Shown here piece by piece: positions 24,876-38,200 of a stretch of DNA of 64,000 nt; within the stretch, counting starts at the first letter, position 1; the number at the start of each line of letters is the position of its first letter. The translations under genes and the position numbers were made by a program. The stretch is from Galbula dea (taxonomy: Eukaryota > Chordata > Aves > Piciformes > Galbulidae), in NCBI GenBank assembly GCA_013399015.1, contig VWZX01010099.1:124001-188000 (forward strand). Reading direction: 5' to 3'. The notes under the pieces are model-generated. The model had not been told where the DNA came from. It ran no database searches and was given only the letters and a program-made list of their open reading frames with translations.

Positions 24876-27800
24876 GATCAGACCACCCTCTAGCCAAGGA
24901 ACTTGGTAGTCAGTGTAGGTCAGGATGTCCCTCCAATGGCTTTGCTTTCATATCAATGCAGACATTGATCCTTACCACCTTGGTTTCAGTGTGAGAATAA
25001 GAACATCAGAAGAATCCTAATTCTGTACTGCCTTACATTCATGAATGCAAAGTGAGCATGGATGTCATGGTGACAATGTTTTTTTAACAACCTTGGAACA
25101 GTCTTGCTCAAGTAGAACCGATTGAACAAATGGAGAGGCAATGAAGATCCAGGTCTCAGTAATGCTGGGAAAAATGTTTTTGTCATCTTCATTACGTAAA
25201 GCAGTTTTAAGTTTGTCTTTGTCAGTTCCAGTAGGTTTCATGTCTCAGTTGTTTTGCTAAAATACCTTTTGCACAGGTAAAGAATATTCCTGCTAAAGAA
25301 CCAAACAGTTGTATCACAACACTTTTGTTACCTAAATGGAAAAATATGCATGTGGTGCTGGTTTCAACCCATGTCTCTGTAACTCCTGTGAAGATTATGT
25401 AAAAACAGATTCATTATTGAGGGTTTAAATCCTAAAGGACTGAAAATCTGAGGCATCTTAGACTTCTCCAATTTTTTTGCTTAGCTGCATTTCAGCTTAA
25501 AGCTGTATTGAGTTTTATTCACTGAATAAGGAAAACATTTGAAACATTGTATTCCTTTGGCCTTTTAATTCTTCACAAAACGAGAGAGTTTTTGCCTGCC
25601 ACATAATTCAAATTTAGCCAGAAGTGGTAAAAAAATGGTAAAAGTTAAACATTGCTAAAAAACCATAACAATGTATTCTCAATTCTGGCAGTTGCTTTTG
25701 TTAATCTCATAAGCTGATCATGACTTATCTGAACTATGGAAGGTTTGACAGGCTGTGTTACATTATCAGCATTAATAGCTAGCATTCTCATGTAGAAGTA
25801 CTGCACATGAACCTACTGTGAGGTAAAACACAGTTCCTTTACAAATGTATAAGAATTACACATGTAACTGCTGCAGTAAGCACCACAGGACTGCAGCCAG
25901 GGCGTGGGAAATGTGACCACTTCCAAGTCTGATGAAACTCCACTTAGGTCTCAACCATGCAAAAGGTTAAGCGTGAATCCATATCATGTATGTCCACACT
26001 TCACTCTGTTTTTAGTGGGAAGGCATTTTAGTGGTCAAGCAGGGACAGAACTGTTGTGTACCCTGATAGACCTCCCAGTCTGATAGCTGGGCACAGGGTG
26101 CCAAGAAACACTGTGTGGTACAGCAATCTGCATCTCACATAGCTATAATGACAATCTAGCGTTATGAAAAGCTCAGTTCATCTTTAAGGGCCATTATCAT
26201 TCACAGTTACTGACATTTTTAAGCAATATAAGAAAACTCAGCTGCCATTGCCTTTTGAGAGCCCAGCCCTACCCCCTTTCACAGCCAAATTTGTATGCAT
26301 GCTGTAACATACAGTGCTGTGTAACTTTTAAGCACTATGCATGCATTATGCTAGATAAATATTAGCTAGCTAATGTTGAACTTGTCATTAGAGAAAGTAA
26401 CACAGTTATGAGATATTAAAGCTCTTGTAAACAAGCAATTTTGGAGAGTGATTTTGCCTCTCATAAAAGTGCGCTGAAATACTAATCAACATACTGCAAC
26501 TGGAGACTGGCATTGCTGATAGGATTTTGGAGAGCTATAAAAAGCGGAGTTAAACTCTTGCTTACTTATTGGGCTATTCAGTCAGTCTGCATGTGCTAAA
26601 ATGCATGAGTTCATTGAAAAGAATTGCAAGTACATGTATGTTGTGAAGCCTAGGAGAATTTGACTAGTTTATATCTCATGTCATATGATAAAGGAGCAAC
26701 AAAGAAACCATTACAAGGAAAATATCAGTCATATTTAGTCCCTAGGTATATAGGTCCCCCATGGAGCACAGGGCTTACTGGACATCATGTTTTTAGTGTT
26801 CAGACATTCACACTATGAAATGTTTCCAAACCCAACCTTAGCCCCAGCTGAAAGTTCCCTTTTTTATCATTTCCTTTTTATTTATGATTCACCATATTTA
26901 TTAAGATAAAAGCTTGCACTGCCGAATCATCTAAAGTATACCCCCTACATGCAAACTGATCTCCAGATTACTGGCAAAATTGCTGTCTTTGTATACTTAT
27001 GGGCTGACGTGATAACTGAAAATAACTTCCATTAGCACTATAAAAACTCCAGCTGATACCAAATGAATTTCATTTGATACCAGCAGAGAAAAATATTGGC
27101 TACTGAGATGTTCTTTGTTCATGGTTATTTACAGTTAGCTAGAATCCATGTACTGTTCAGGAATCAGAAGCCTCCAGATGTTTTCCTTTACAGCAGGTCC
27201 TTAAGCACAAGCTCTTCCCTCTATGACTACCTAGCAGTCATATATTTATATGAAATTCTTCTCTTAGTCAATATGGCTTCCACGTCTTTGATTCATTGCA
27301 AAAAGCAATCTTGTAAAAGGGCTATGGGAACTTGACTGCCACCCAGTTTTATTTTACCTTCCTTTTGCAGAATTTACTGAAAAGATAGTGCTTTATATTC
27401 ATGGAAGGCAGAGGTAGCCAATGTTACAGGCTATGGTGAATTTTTTTATTAGTATCTTGCCAAACCATACTGCTCATGCAGAACCAAAGCACTTCTGTAT
27501 CAAGACAAGACAAACAAACAAAACAAACCACAAACATTTTTTTAAACCCACAGAACCTAACCAAACAAACAAAACCAAAAACCACCAAACATAATCCAAA
27601 GCCATAGTTAAAATTTCTATTTTGTTATGCATGAATGAGGTCATAAAAGGAGAGATCAGTACATTGCTTAACTGTAAGACTCTTTGTTGGCTGAACGGAT
27701 ACTCTAAAAATATCTGTTCTTTTTTAGCAGTTCATTTAATGCTTCTTTGTTTTATTCTTAAATTTAAGTATAATTAAAAAGTGTATTTCTACAGAGACCA

Positions 27801-29741
27801 TTTATATAGTATATATTTTGCCTGTCTTGTGCTTCTGTGCTTTTATTTTCTATGTATTTACAGATTTCCGAAGTTTTTTTCTATTTTTCTATTTTATTTC
27901 ATCTATCTGTAACCAGTGGAAAGTTGGTTTCAAATGTAATCAGACTATTTAAGTCTTCCTTATAATGAGAGGATAAAGACAGCTTCAGTCAAAAGTTTAT
28001 CCTGTGTAAAGGTAGGTACGTAAGACATGGAGGATATGGAGGCCTCTGGAAGATATGTCTTTGCTGGCTACAGTATGATTCTAAGTGAGTAGTTCTTAGC
28101 AGACATCTAACTTTTCTATGTCTCCTGGAGGATGAGAAAAATTCTACATGTGACAGTTTGTTTCATGCTTTTTACCAACAGCCCCCAGTGATATTTAAAA
28201 TTATATCCTTTAAGCTTAGTTCGCCAAATATAAATGTGTCATGAATTGGTATTTATGAAAGTCTCTGCTAGTTCTTCACGAATTAGCTTTCCTATTTACA
28301 GGTACAGCAGACTTTAAACTGTGGACTTTTTGTTTCTTCTTGTGTTCTTGAGAAGAATATTAGACATAAAACCACACTTAGGTCACACTTAATCCAAGCT
28401 ATATGAAGTCCTCTTTCCAGAGTCTGTTCTCAGCTACTGCTTCACCTGAAATCTGTGAAGCGTAAATGTATTCCATTTTTTTGGAGACAAAAATATGTCT
28501 AGAAACCTCACTTTTTTTTGGACTTCCATACTTACTTTTAGGTATGAAGGTCTGATTAGGCTTGATCCTGCTTCTTGGGGTTGCTGAGAACACAGCAGGA
28601 ATTCTGTAGCACTGCTGTGTTCATCACAGGTGCTTTCCTACTGTGGAAGGGAAGGGTTTGTCTCTACTGTGGGGTGGAGTACAGTTAAGCTTTGGGCAAA
28701 TTATTCCATATAACAACCCAGCATCAACATCACTTAGGTGTCAAGAAGGATGTACAGCCAAGCCCAGGTAGCACTGTGCCTCTTGGCTGTCGCAGTCCTG
28801 GGGTAAGCAGCTAGATCAGTTGAAGGTTTGCTCACCACACCACAGTGAGCTCTGCAAATATGCTCTTAGATGCTCAAATGCATATTTGGTTTTAAGCCAA
28901 TTTCTACTATTTCCAGCTTAGATTTACTGAGTGCTACTAGGTACACTCAGCACAAGTAACGGCAGCAGGATTATGTTTGCTGGTACGCTTCACTAGGAAC
29001 TGTGGCAGGAGAGACCTCAATCATTGGAAAAGGTCACTTTGCTGGAGAAATATACTGAAACATCAGCTAATTTCATAAGTGCATCTCCAGCACCCCTTAC
29101 TAGTTTAGGGAAAATGTTTGAGATAAAGTTATAAACTCATACATCTATAATCAACATTTTTTAACTCAGCATTTACAAATGTTACCTTGAGTATGTTAGA
29201 TGGTAGCCAACTTCCCACTGGTGTTGTTTAAACTCTTTCTGAGGGAGTTTTCAAAACTTTAGCATCTGTGTCCTTTATCGGGAGACTTTTTCAAAAAGAG
29301 TTATTCCAGTGGCTCTTACTATAAAATGTTCATAGCTGGTTACATATTTATGGTTTGGCTTTGTTTTGGGGTTATAGGATAATATTTCCAGTATAAACTT
29401 CTTGACCACCCAGAAATAATAGATGGATTTTTTTATACCAAACCTAGAAAATAAAACAAATTCTACCATTTCTTTACTTTTAGAAATATTTCTAGGATAT
29501 TTATTTCTTCAGTGCCCAGATTTCCCAGTTAGTTCTACCAGAGCAAATACTTGCTTTGGGCCTTTCTGCTGACATCTTGTGCATGCAGTTTTAATCTTCA
29601 AAAGGAGCTGCATGTTTGTTTTTTTCAAAAAGGACTAAACCAACAGAACAAATAAAAGTAGGGAACTTGAATATTTGCAGTGATTTAGGTTTGGTTCGGC
29701 TCGTATGACCTAAAAAGTGAGGTTATTTGGTCAGTAAGCAA
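24876..29741. other. Non-coding stretch, no gene recognised
   Basis: Unique AT-rich sequence. It holds a 14-bp palindrome ATTAGCTAGCTAAT (26361-26374) near several ATGCAT words (26295-26346), a TATA-like string (CTATAAAAAGC) near 26535 without a transcript that I can support, and an A-rich tract at 27501-27600. Open frames are at most 79 codons and unremarkable. Confidence 0.55.
27501..27600. repeat. A-rich tract with interspersed C
   Basis: Two patches of AAAC/AACC words are separated by a short T run and CCCACAGAACC. The composition matches the tracts at 11452, 57361 and 57973. Confidence 0.75.
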
Positions 29742-30190
29742 CACAGAATCACACAGAATCACAGAATCATTACGGTTGGAAAGGACCCTCAAGATCATCT
29801 AGTCCAACCGATAGCCCTACACTACTCTTACCCCTAAATCATCCCCTGAAGAAACACATCTATCCTCTTCTTAAAAACCTCCAGGGATGGTGACTCCACC
29901 ACCTCCCTGGGCAGCCTATTCCAATATCTAACCACTCTTTCAGTAAAGAAAGTCTTCCTAATATCTAATCTAAACCTACCCTGGCTCAGCTTAAGCCCAT
30001 TCTCTCTAGTCCTGTCACTAGTCACAAGGGAGAAGAGGCCAACAGCCACCTCCCTAGAATGGCCTTTCAAGTAGCTGAAGAGAGCGATAAGGTCTCCCCT
30101 CAGCCTCCTCTTCTCCAGGCTAAACAAGCCCAGCTCCCTAACACAGTAGAGTCTGCTACCTTGTAGACCTCTACCTACTAGAGACTGTCT
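29742..30190 (-). mobile_element. CR1 LINE, 5'-truncated 3' end
   Basis: This is the best-preserved transposon in the window. At its low-coordinate end are copies of CACAGAATCA, the reverse complement of the CR1 terminal octamer. ATTACGGTTGGAAAGGACCC and AAGATCATCTAGTCCAACC follow, then the end of ORF2. CR1 elements insert by target-primed reverse transcription and are usually 5'-truncated with little or no target duplication, which fits this structure. Homology is firm up to about 30142. A residual RGLQG word in the translation, comparable to the RGLEG found in CR1 proteins, suggests it runs to about 30180. The 12111 fragment shares the same 3' sequence. Confidence 0.95.
29834..30180 (-). 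pseudogene. CR1 ORF2 C-terminal remnant
   Basis: An open frame ends at 29834 and covers the last ~100 residues of the CR1 ORF2 protein, downstream of the reverse transcriptase catalytic core. ORF2 in full-length CR1 encodes an apurinic-like endonuclease plus reverse transcriptase used for retrotransposition. Recognisable words in order are ELGLFSLEKRRLRGDL, then GRFRLD, FFTERVVRYWNRLP and a C-terminal FKKRID. These match the conserved tail of avian CR1 ORF2. The endonuclease and polymerase domains are absent, so the fragment is non-functional. The frame stays open in spite of its age, but without the upstream domains this is most likely chance. An in-frame Met at 30229 lies outside clear CR1 homology and should not be read as a real start. 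Confidence 0.9.
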
Positions 30191-33100
30191 ATAATGCATT
30201 TCTGATAAGGACAACTTAGAACCTTGCAACCTGTATCATAATCATTTAATTTTGCTTCCACAGCATTCAGGGAACTGGAGCCAGTGAAATTTTCCTCTTG
30301 GAGGCTTCTAATAGAAAACAGTGACTGCAAAAAGAGAATGAATAAAGCATCAAAGTAGGCAGCACTGGTGAAATAAAGAAGTGGCTTTGGGAGTATTAAG
30401 ATGAAGTCCAAAAAGTAGAACAGGACAGAGCTATCTTAGCTTTCAAGATAAAGAGAAGAAGCTTAAATTTAGTGATCTACTTTAGCATTTAAGATATAAG
30501 CCATATTTAAAGATATATAATCTTTGGTTTACATACAAACATGAATATGGAATGATTTTCATGATCACAATATGGAATGAGATTCATCCCTGACATATTT
30601 TCTCCAGTCTGTCCATGTGTGTGTTGGCAAATCCTCTGTATGAAACCACCCAATGACCTTCAAAGTGCCTCATATCAAGGTCCATTCAGCTGACAACTGG
30701 CCAATTTTCAAAGGTAATGACAATGGAGAAGTAGGGATGCATATTGTCTGTAAGGCAGCTTAAGCTATACTTACTGTTGAATAAGTGTTTTGTTTCTATG
30801 GAAAAAAATAGAATGTGACTCCTTTAAGCTCAGATCAGATTGACAGATTGGAAACATAATGCTGAAAGATTGCTCACCCTGCAGCTAAGCCTGATTTTTA
30901 AAATGAGGTTATACACCAAAGAGTGACTGAATAAATGCCCCAATTTTTATTTTATTATTTATTTGTATTTATGAGTACATAAAAATTGGGTAAACTGTGT
31001 TTTGACATCTTAAAACCTCCACAAATCAAAACACAAAGGGAGAATTAGGAGCAAATGCTATTATGTGCCACAGAATGATAAGGAGGCAATCCTCATAAAA
31101 GATTACAGTGTCTTATTCTCTGGCTTTTCTAGCCTGAATCAGTCTTGAAACCCAAGGAAAAATCATTAGTTCTGTGACACACAATGAAGGTAAGGCTAGT
31201 TTCTTAGGGACCTAGAGTACAGTCATAGTTTCTTCCCTTCCCTATCTTTACTAGTGTCTTTGCTGAAAGCAGCTGAAGCATTGATTTCCACATTTCTCTG
31301 TCAATACAGAAACAGCTAATGCTGATTTTGCTCACTATTAAAATTCTGTTCAGATCTTGCCAGACAAGCCAAACTCTTTCTAACCTGTGCAACAACACAA
31401 GACAAATGTTACCATGCACAACAGGTAATGATGGAAATTAATCAATCATTCTGTTGAAGATGGACATGTCCCAGGTGACACAAGCTCCTGCTCACATGTT
31501 TTCTTTGGTTCTACAGTGCTAACAGTATAACACACTCGTGGTTAACATGAAAAGCAACTAGGTATGAACAGCCTGAAAAAGCTTCATTTCTTGCCATCAC
31601 CACTCTCTAGGGAATTATCTTGTATACCACAAAACCTAATTAACATTGGAAGATAACTACACAGGTCTCTCTTAAGAGAGAATTCAAGTTGATCAGAATT
31701 TTCTGAATTACCAGCTTCACTTATTAGCATTCCTCATTTACCAGGACCAGAGTAACATCCCCTTTCCATGTCCTTCCTCAATCCAGGTTCTCTGTATAAA
31801 CACAGGGAACCACTGAGATTATCAGGAGAGATGTCATTCCCAGAAACAATAATTTGGCATCTGAAAAGTATTGTTTCCTGAATAGCTGAAAGCCATTTTC
31901 ATCCTGCTTGTAATAGCCCAAATTAACCATCCCGGCAACCAGCAGCAATCTCTAACCTTGAGGGGTCACAAAGTGATTCAGGTAGAAAAGAATCCAGGAC
32001 TACCAAGGTCAATTGATTGACTACCAGGTGACCAATGAAGACAAGTAGTTTTGCAGCCTGTCAGACATTTGAAGTCATTGTCTTGTGTAAGTTCATCATT
32101 GTTTCTCTCTAGTGCCCTTATAAGCAGGAACTAGACTCTCCCAGTCATGGGTGATGTGTATCTCTCCTCTGCTTCTTGAACTTTCTGTAACAGCTGTGGC
32201 ACAAATGGTGAACATCATGCTATGATTTTGATTACCTACTGATCAGATATCTAGACTAGGATGACCATTTAATAAGTGGAGGGGACAGGCACCTTCAAAG
32301 ACCAGGCTTTCTCACTTATCCCAGGAATTTTCAGTATCTACCTTAACTCAGACTAATTCTGATCATGTCCATGTCTCTCTCTTCAGAAATATGAAAAGAG
32401 AAAACTGGTTTAGTCCATATCTTATCCTTAGGTAAGGTATCCTTAGACAGATAAGGTGATTCTAGAATGACCCCAGCCCTGTTAAATTAGCAACAATTTT
32501 ACCAAATTTATTTACTCCGACAGTTGGTAGATATATTCGTTCTCATGGTAGGATTAAATTGTTATACTATCGATACACTAGAACAGGGAGCACTAATATT
32601 TGCTTCTTGAGGCTTCTTGTTTTAATCTATTCATTATTGATTGGTGGATATTCACAAGGGGCCACTGAAGTCAATGAAAAGTCACATCATCAGGCTTGCA
32701 TTAAGTCTTGCACAGCTGTGCCTTACCCTGTCCACATACAGTAAAACTTCACTGATATAAATAGTCTCACTTTTGCCATATCCTAATTCCAGTACTAATG
32801 AATGGAGATTATATTATTTAGCTGATCAAAAATATGCTTATTTCTCTTTTGAGGAAATCTTTTTGTCTCTTTTTCACATCTATCACTTTCAGCATTTGGG
32901 GTTTGGCTTTTCAGCCTTCTTTGAAGTATAGACAGCCTCTGCCATCTTCTGCATCCTACTTGCTCATCTCATTCCTCTCCCTTGTTTTTGCCCTTTCCAA
33001 GCCACCAACTCGACTCTCTCTTTTGTCAGAGCACAATGTCCCCCTGAAACAGGAAGGCAGTCCCATAATACAACTGTAATAATCTACGACTGTCTAGTTC

Positions 33101-35189
33101 AAACTATTCAACTCATCACCTCTCTCCAAAACTTGCTTTATCTATAGGCTATTTCTCCCTGAACACAAAAATCCTGGATTCTTATGGAGCAATATGGTCG
33201 CTGCATATTGCTCAGGAAGTTCCTGTCTTTGGTCCCACAACAACAGTTGCTGAACTCACACAGACAGGCAACATAATGCCTGTGCTTCTTGTTGATGCAA
33301 CAGAGAAAAAGAAGAGGATTTTCAACAGTCTGTTTATTTTGACTTAGATATGTCCCAGAAGTAGCTGAGGCTCCTGGTGCTCAGTGAGAGGGGATGCTCT
33401 TTTTACCCAACATAGCTGTCAAAAAACTTGGAAAGCATTTCTCATGCATTTCGTACATAAGGAAATAAAGCACTTGAAATTAATTTCTGGTAAATATGTA
33501 ATGCCTCCATTGACAGTACAGGAAAACAATAGGAATGTTGACCTTCTCTATCATGTCATGGCTGTGTCCACCTGTATCTTCTTCCACTCACCTGCCAGTG
33601 CTGCCCTGGGATGAAAGGAGCAATGGTTGGTCAGTTTGCAGCCAGGGATGCAGGGGACACAGAGCTAGACAAGGAACCAGGACAATATCAGCATCAAGCA
33701 GCCTCCTCATTAGCCTTCTCTGTTTGACCCAGGAATAGATGGAAGGGGTTATGCCCTCAGTTGAGCTTGCCTTTAGCCTTTTGCTCATTCTTTTTGTTTC
33801 TGCTATTCTGTGCACAGGTAAGCTATGTTCTGACACAGGTCAAGCTGGGCCTGAATGTGTCCAGCTTTCCGTCAGTCTCCAGGAATTTAAGCAAGTACCT
33901 GCCCAAAACCTGGAAGGTACCTAGCTTCAGGAAAAAGTAGGTACATATCTCACAAAAAAATAGTAATTTCAGGGTGACTGTTCACAGGCATCTAACAATA
34001 AGCACAAGAGGGACTTTCAAATTAAGTAGGGAGATATCTAGAGAGTTGTGGTACCTAAAAAGTGTCAAGAAATCCTGCAAAATGAGGGGACTAGTTTGCC
34101 ATCAAACCCGAGGATAGGTTTTAATCACTGCTATTGAGTATTGTTTCCACCAAGGTCAAAAATGCCAGGATAGACTTTTATTCATGCCTGCCCCTCACAT
34201 CAAACATGAACATACCAGCATATCATTTTCAGACACAGGGCAGGTCTTGGCACCTCGAATACTTGCCGATTGCTGTGGCTTGTGTGATATGTGGTGGACT
34301 CAAGTACTGAGAGAGAGATTTGGGTTTTTTGAGGAATAAAATTATGTTGCTGGTAGACAGAAAACATTTTCCTAAAAACTCTTTACTGCAGCCTCAAGGC
34401 TGTTCAATTGACACATTTGCAGCACATCACAAATATTTCCCTGATCCTAGCATATTGAAGTGAAAATCCTCTCCTGAATAGCTGGGAAATGTGTTTACTT
34501 TACAATGTTGGGATGTTAAACTATGGAATACCTCAACTTATTTAAATCTGCATACACCAACATAAAGTATACGTAACCCCAGATGTTGCAGAAATAATGA
34601 CCTGCAAGCTAGTAACAACATATTCAGAGGCTAGATATTGTAGCAAACAAACTTTTTCCTTTCCATGCAACCTGCTTTTTTGTTCATGTGAGTTGCTTTT
34701 GTTTCTAAGTTGGAAAAAGGCTAGTCTTCTCTAATAAAACCCCATTAGCACTGTCAGATGCACACTAGTGCAGCACCCTGGCTCTGCTACAGTGTAATGC
34801 CAGATGAAGCCAAGATGGAATTTTTTCCATATAGAGAGAAGCGTACATACTTTGTTCACTGTCCTACACCCAAAATTCACATGGGGAGAGGAGGCACTCC
34901 ATTTCTCACCATGTGGAAACTGTTAAGAGGATGTGAAAACAAACGTTTTTAATTGAAATTGTCATTCCTGAGCAAGACTGCTGCCTGGGGTATCTTGCTG
35001 AAAAGTGACAGCAGCAGCAGGGAAACAATGTAAGAGATTGTAAAGCTGGTTTCCATTCTACACTAATTCAAGGACCGCATATGGGATGCTATCATGTTGT
35101 TTATTTTAAGACCTAGCAGTAAGGGTGGAAAACCTCTTGGTGTGAGGCTAGGAGTTGGGGAGGAAGCACAATCTGTGTCAGATACTGGA
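30191..35189. other. Non-coding stretch, no gene recognised
   Basis: Unique sequence with only short open frames (at most 82 codons). An approximate duplication of AATATGGAATGA occurs at 30544 and 30569. A phrase at 32660-32690 (CCACTGAAGTCAATGAAAAG) resembles an old amniote repeat word. The frame at 33739-33924 starts with a hydrophobic stretch that could be taken for a signal peptide, but no family match or second exon supports it. The acceptor-donor junction at 33817/33818 is listed separately. Confidence 0.55.
33785..33824 (+). promoter_or_regulatory. Recursive-splice-like acceptor/donor junction
   Basis: A pyrimidine-rich run (CTCATTCTTTTTGTTTCTGC, about 33784-33803) leads to CACAG ending at 33817, followed immediately by GTAAGC. 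A 3' splice site directly fused to a 5' splice site is the motif of recursive (ratchet) splice points in long introns. The motif is seen; the function is inferred. Chance matches of this quality are expected in 64 kb. Confidence 0.2.
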
Positions 35190-35290
35190 GATCTGTGCTT
35201 CTTAGCCACTGACTTACTGTGTAACCTTGTGTCACTCACATTATGCTTCCTGCCTACGTGTCCTCTCAAGTTCTGTAATTATTCTGTCTC
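35190..35290 (+). mobile_element. MIR-like SINE fragment
   Basis: CCACTGACTTACTGTGTAAC followed by CTTGTGTCACTCAC matches the MIR core (CCACTTACTAGCTGTGTGACCTTGGGCAAGTCAC) in plus orientation. Weaker agreement continues through TTCTGTAATTATT, where the consensus reads TCTGTAAAATGG. MIR elements are tRNA-derived SINEs mobilised by L2 and shared by amniotes. This copy is divergent and has lost its tRNA-like head and L2-like tail. Identification is from the remembered consensus. Confidence 0.6.
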
Positions 35291-38200
35291 TTGAAATCAC
35301 CATTTTCACTGGAGACAGGAATAATCTTTTGCAGTGCATCCTTAAGTACCAATTCAATAATACTATCAATAAAAACAGTTTGCAGCAGTAGATTGGCTTC
35401 TTTCCAGTCCAGCTCTCCAAATTTGTAGCAAGAGAGTCTGACTTGTCAATCCTGGAACAATTCTTTGTAAGTATTAATATTTCTTTAATTTGTATTTGGA
35501 AAATTCTTTTATATATCCACTCATTTTGACTCAGTGAAATCTTTGTCTATGTAAGTTTTGTTTGCACAGGCCTGGGAATTGTCCATGTGTATTGTCATGG
35601 AGCACACACGTCAGCAAAATGTGTCTCCAGCAGGTCAGCCCCAAGGCACAGGGTCAAGCTTGCCTTTTTAGCTCACCCAGAGAAGATCAAAGCTGTGACA
35701 CATCAGCCCTACCTCTGTTTCTCACAGGAATATTTATAGCCACACCACGTTCTGTAAGAAAAGGTATCTAAAGCTGATCCTGGTATCTGAATGTCAAGCA
35801 CAAAGCTGAGAGCTGATGCTGCCTGCCTACTCTCTAGCAGCTCCCTTTCAGCTCCTGCATTGGGGGTTAAGGCACCCATGGAAAGCAATGTCCTCTAGTT
35901 TACTTCTGTGTTCTCACAAAATTTACTCAGCAAAGGATGAAGGAAGGGTGAATTGCAGAACAAGAATACTTTTGATTTTCCACTTCTAAGAATAAGACAG
36001 AAGGGCTTTACCTCTTTCATGGGAGGCAGGGAAAGCAACTCTGGCTAAGCCAGACTGATCTTTCTGAATTCAGAAGGCAGAATATGGCCTGTTCTATCTC
36101 AGCTGCATGAATACACCTGATAAGATATTCAGGCAGGCCAAAAATATCTGCAAAAAGCTTCTACACCAGTTCACAACATGAACAAACCATAAGCAAGCCT
36201 TTTCTGTCTCAGACAAAGAGGAAAAGAAATCCAAAAATTAGCACAATTTTATGTTCCAAAATAGAGAATTATATAATGCTAAGGTTACCACTGAATCTAT
36301 AAAATAACTGTAGTCCTGTGTGCTCTGACAGCGTACTTTGGATTCTTCTTTCAAGCACTGCATGAGAAAATTAAGTTTGCATATATGTGAATGTAATGTT
36401 CATTTGAGGCACTGTTCATTCTGCAGGTATGCATCCTTAATATGGAAATGGGAATGCTTCGGGCATGTAGCATTCTGCAAACCATCATGCATCTGTGACA
36501 AGGAGCTGACTGCTGCATCTTCCTTCTGGGATGGGGAAACACATTTCATTGCCCTGCTCAAGGTTTGCACTCTGGGCATGCTCCATGTTGCAGGTTGCAA
36601 CCAAAACATGAGTAAACATCATCTCTCCTCAGGCTTGTGTCTGGTCTCTACAGGAAGGGACACTGAACCCCTGAAAATAGAAAGGGCCCTAATATGTGTG
36701 GTTAGGTGCACCTTACCTTTGCACTTCTGTGTAAACATATTCAGTGTGTTCAGCATTGCCCCTTCCCCACTTCCTCCCCCCCCATAAAGGACTAAACTTG
36801 ATTCTTCAAGCAATCTCTTCTATCTTTGTCCCTCAAGTCACATTTTAAGCATGTATCCCCCTGGCTTCTGAGGATGTTTCCAATTCTAATTCAAAAAACA
36901 TCTTCCTTTGGCACAGATTTGTGTCTCCACACTTTTGTGATGGAAAATTCTGAGCTGAAATAAATAATCATGAGCTTCTGGTAGCAGAAAGAATGATGTC
37001 CCCTAAAGGAAGGAATCCTCAGCAATTTCAGTTGTCTGCATAATTAATTTTTTTGTGTCCCTCATTTGGAGTCTCTGTCACACTTTGCAAATCCACACCA
37101 GGGCATTGCAGCTATTGCTTTAGGGCACAAGCCATTTATATTCCCTGAGTCCCATTTTGGAAGCCTGAGTCCCACTGAGTAGATATTATACATTCAAGGA
37201 ATCTCACTGATACCAAAATGACTAACTGTGTGAGTGCAACTCACAGCATCAATAAGCTACGTGACCTACTAGTTAAATAACTATTGCTTTGCAAATGCAT
37301 TGCAAAGAAATGCAAGGACTGTCTTTTATTTTGCAGAAGGAATGGGTCAGATCACCTGAGACCCTTGCCTTACAGGTCACAGAGGTGGGGAGGGTGAGTT
37401 GTTTTGGTTTGCTTTTTCCCAAAAAGATTGGTATGGTTCAAATAGAAAACACAAACTCATTGAGTAATGCTAAACAAGGGTCTGAGTGCAGGAAGCTGGA
37501 CTGAGTAATCATAGGACAAGTAAATGACAAGTAGGTATGATCTTCACATAATTTTTCTCATTCCTGCAGCATATATGCATATTGTTAATATTAATTGCAA
37601 TGTAAAACTCAGCATCAGATGTGAAATGTTAAGCATGCTATGAAAATGGTAAGTTTTATATATATATTGGTAGAAAGTCAGTTAAATTCAGATTCACATC
37701 TAACGACACCTTTCTCCTCTGCTTCCACAAGTGTCAGTGGTATCTTAATTATTCACATATTCACATTATTCTATTCCCTACTCTCTAGCTGCACATGTAG
37801 ATTTCCTAGGCTGGCATTTTTTTCATTACTTACACCCACTTCAGAAATAGCTCATATTATTTTGAACTGTATTTTCTATGACCTAAATGACTTCGTGAGT
37901 TCATATCTAAAAAGTGTGTCATTTTTGCCACAGCTGTCTCATGATATCTTTCATCTTTTTCCATAGCATCTGCTCTGCATGCAGCATGAAGGAAATGCTC
38001 TTGTTTTGTTTTGGCTTGACTTGTTTTGTGTGGTTGCTTTCATTTTTTTAAGAGTCAGAACACACAATGTGCATTTTGGCCAGGGGGATAAATGCTCTCG
38101 CTGTTCCTTCTCTGAAACAAACCCAGAATATCTTCTGGATTTAATTTTAGTTTCCCTAAAGCTGCTTCTATACCATGCCTCCTTTTAGATTGACCTCACT

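Noticed and set aside
26530..26545. TATA-box-like CTATAAAAAGC
   Set aside because: No initiator, CpG island or downstream coding sequence; TATAAAA words are expected by chance in AT-rich DNA.
30178..30411. Minus-strand frame adjoining the CR1 element
   Set aside because: It shows no CR1 ORF2 motif and overlaps the CR1 frame only at its end, so it is probably flanking DNA.
33739..33924. Short frame beginning with a signal-peptide-like hydrophobic stretch
   Set aside because: Only 61 codons, no mature-domain motif and no supporting exon. The hydrophobic stretch is the translation of a T/C-rich tract.
36338..36787. 149-codon plus-strand frame, the longest in the window
   Set aside because: Cys/His residues have no zinc-finger spacing, the C-terminus is a proline run from a C tract, several minus-strand frames overlap it, and no family motif is visible.
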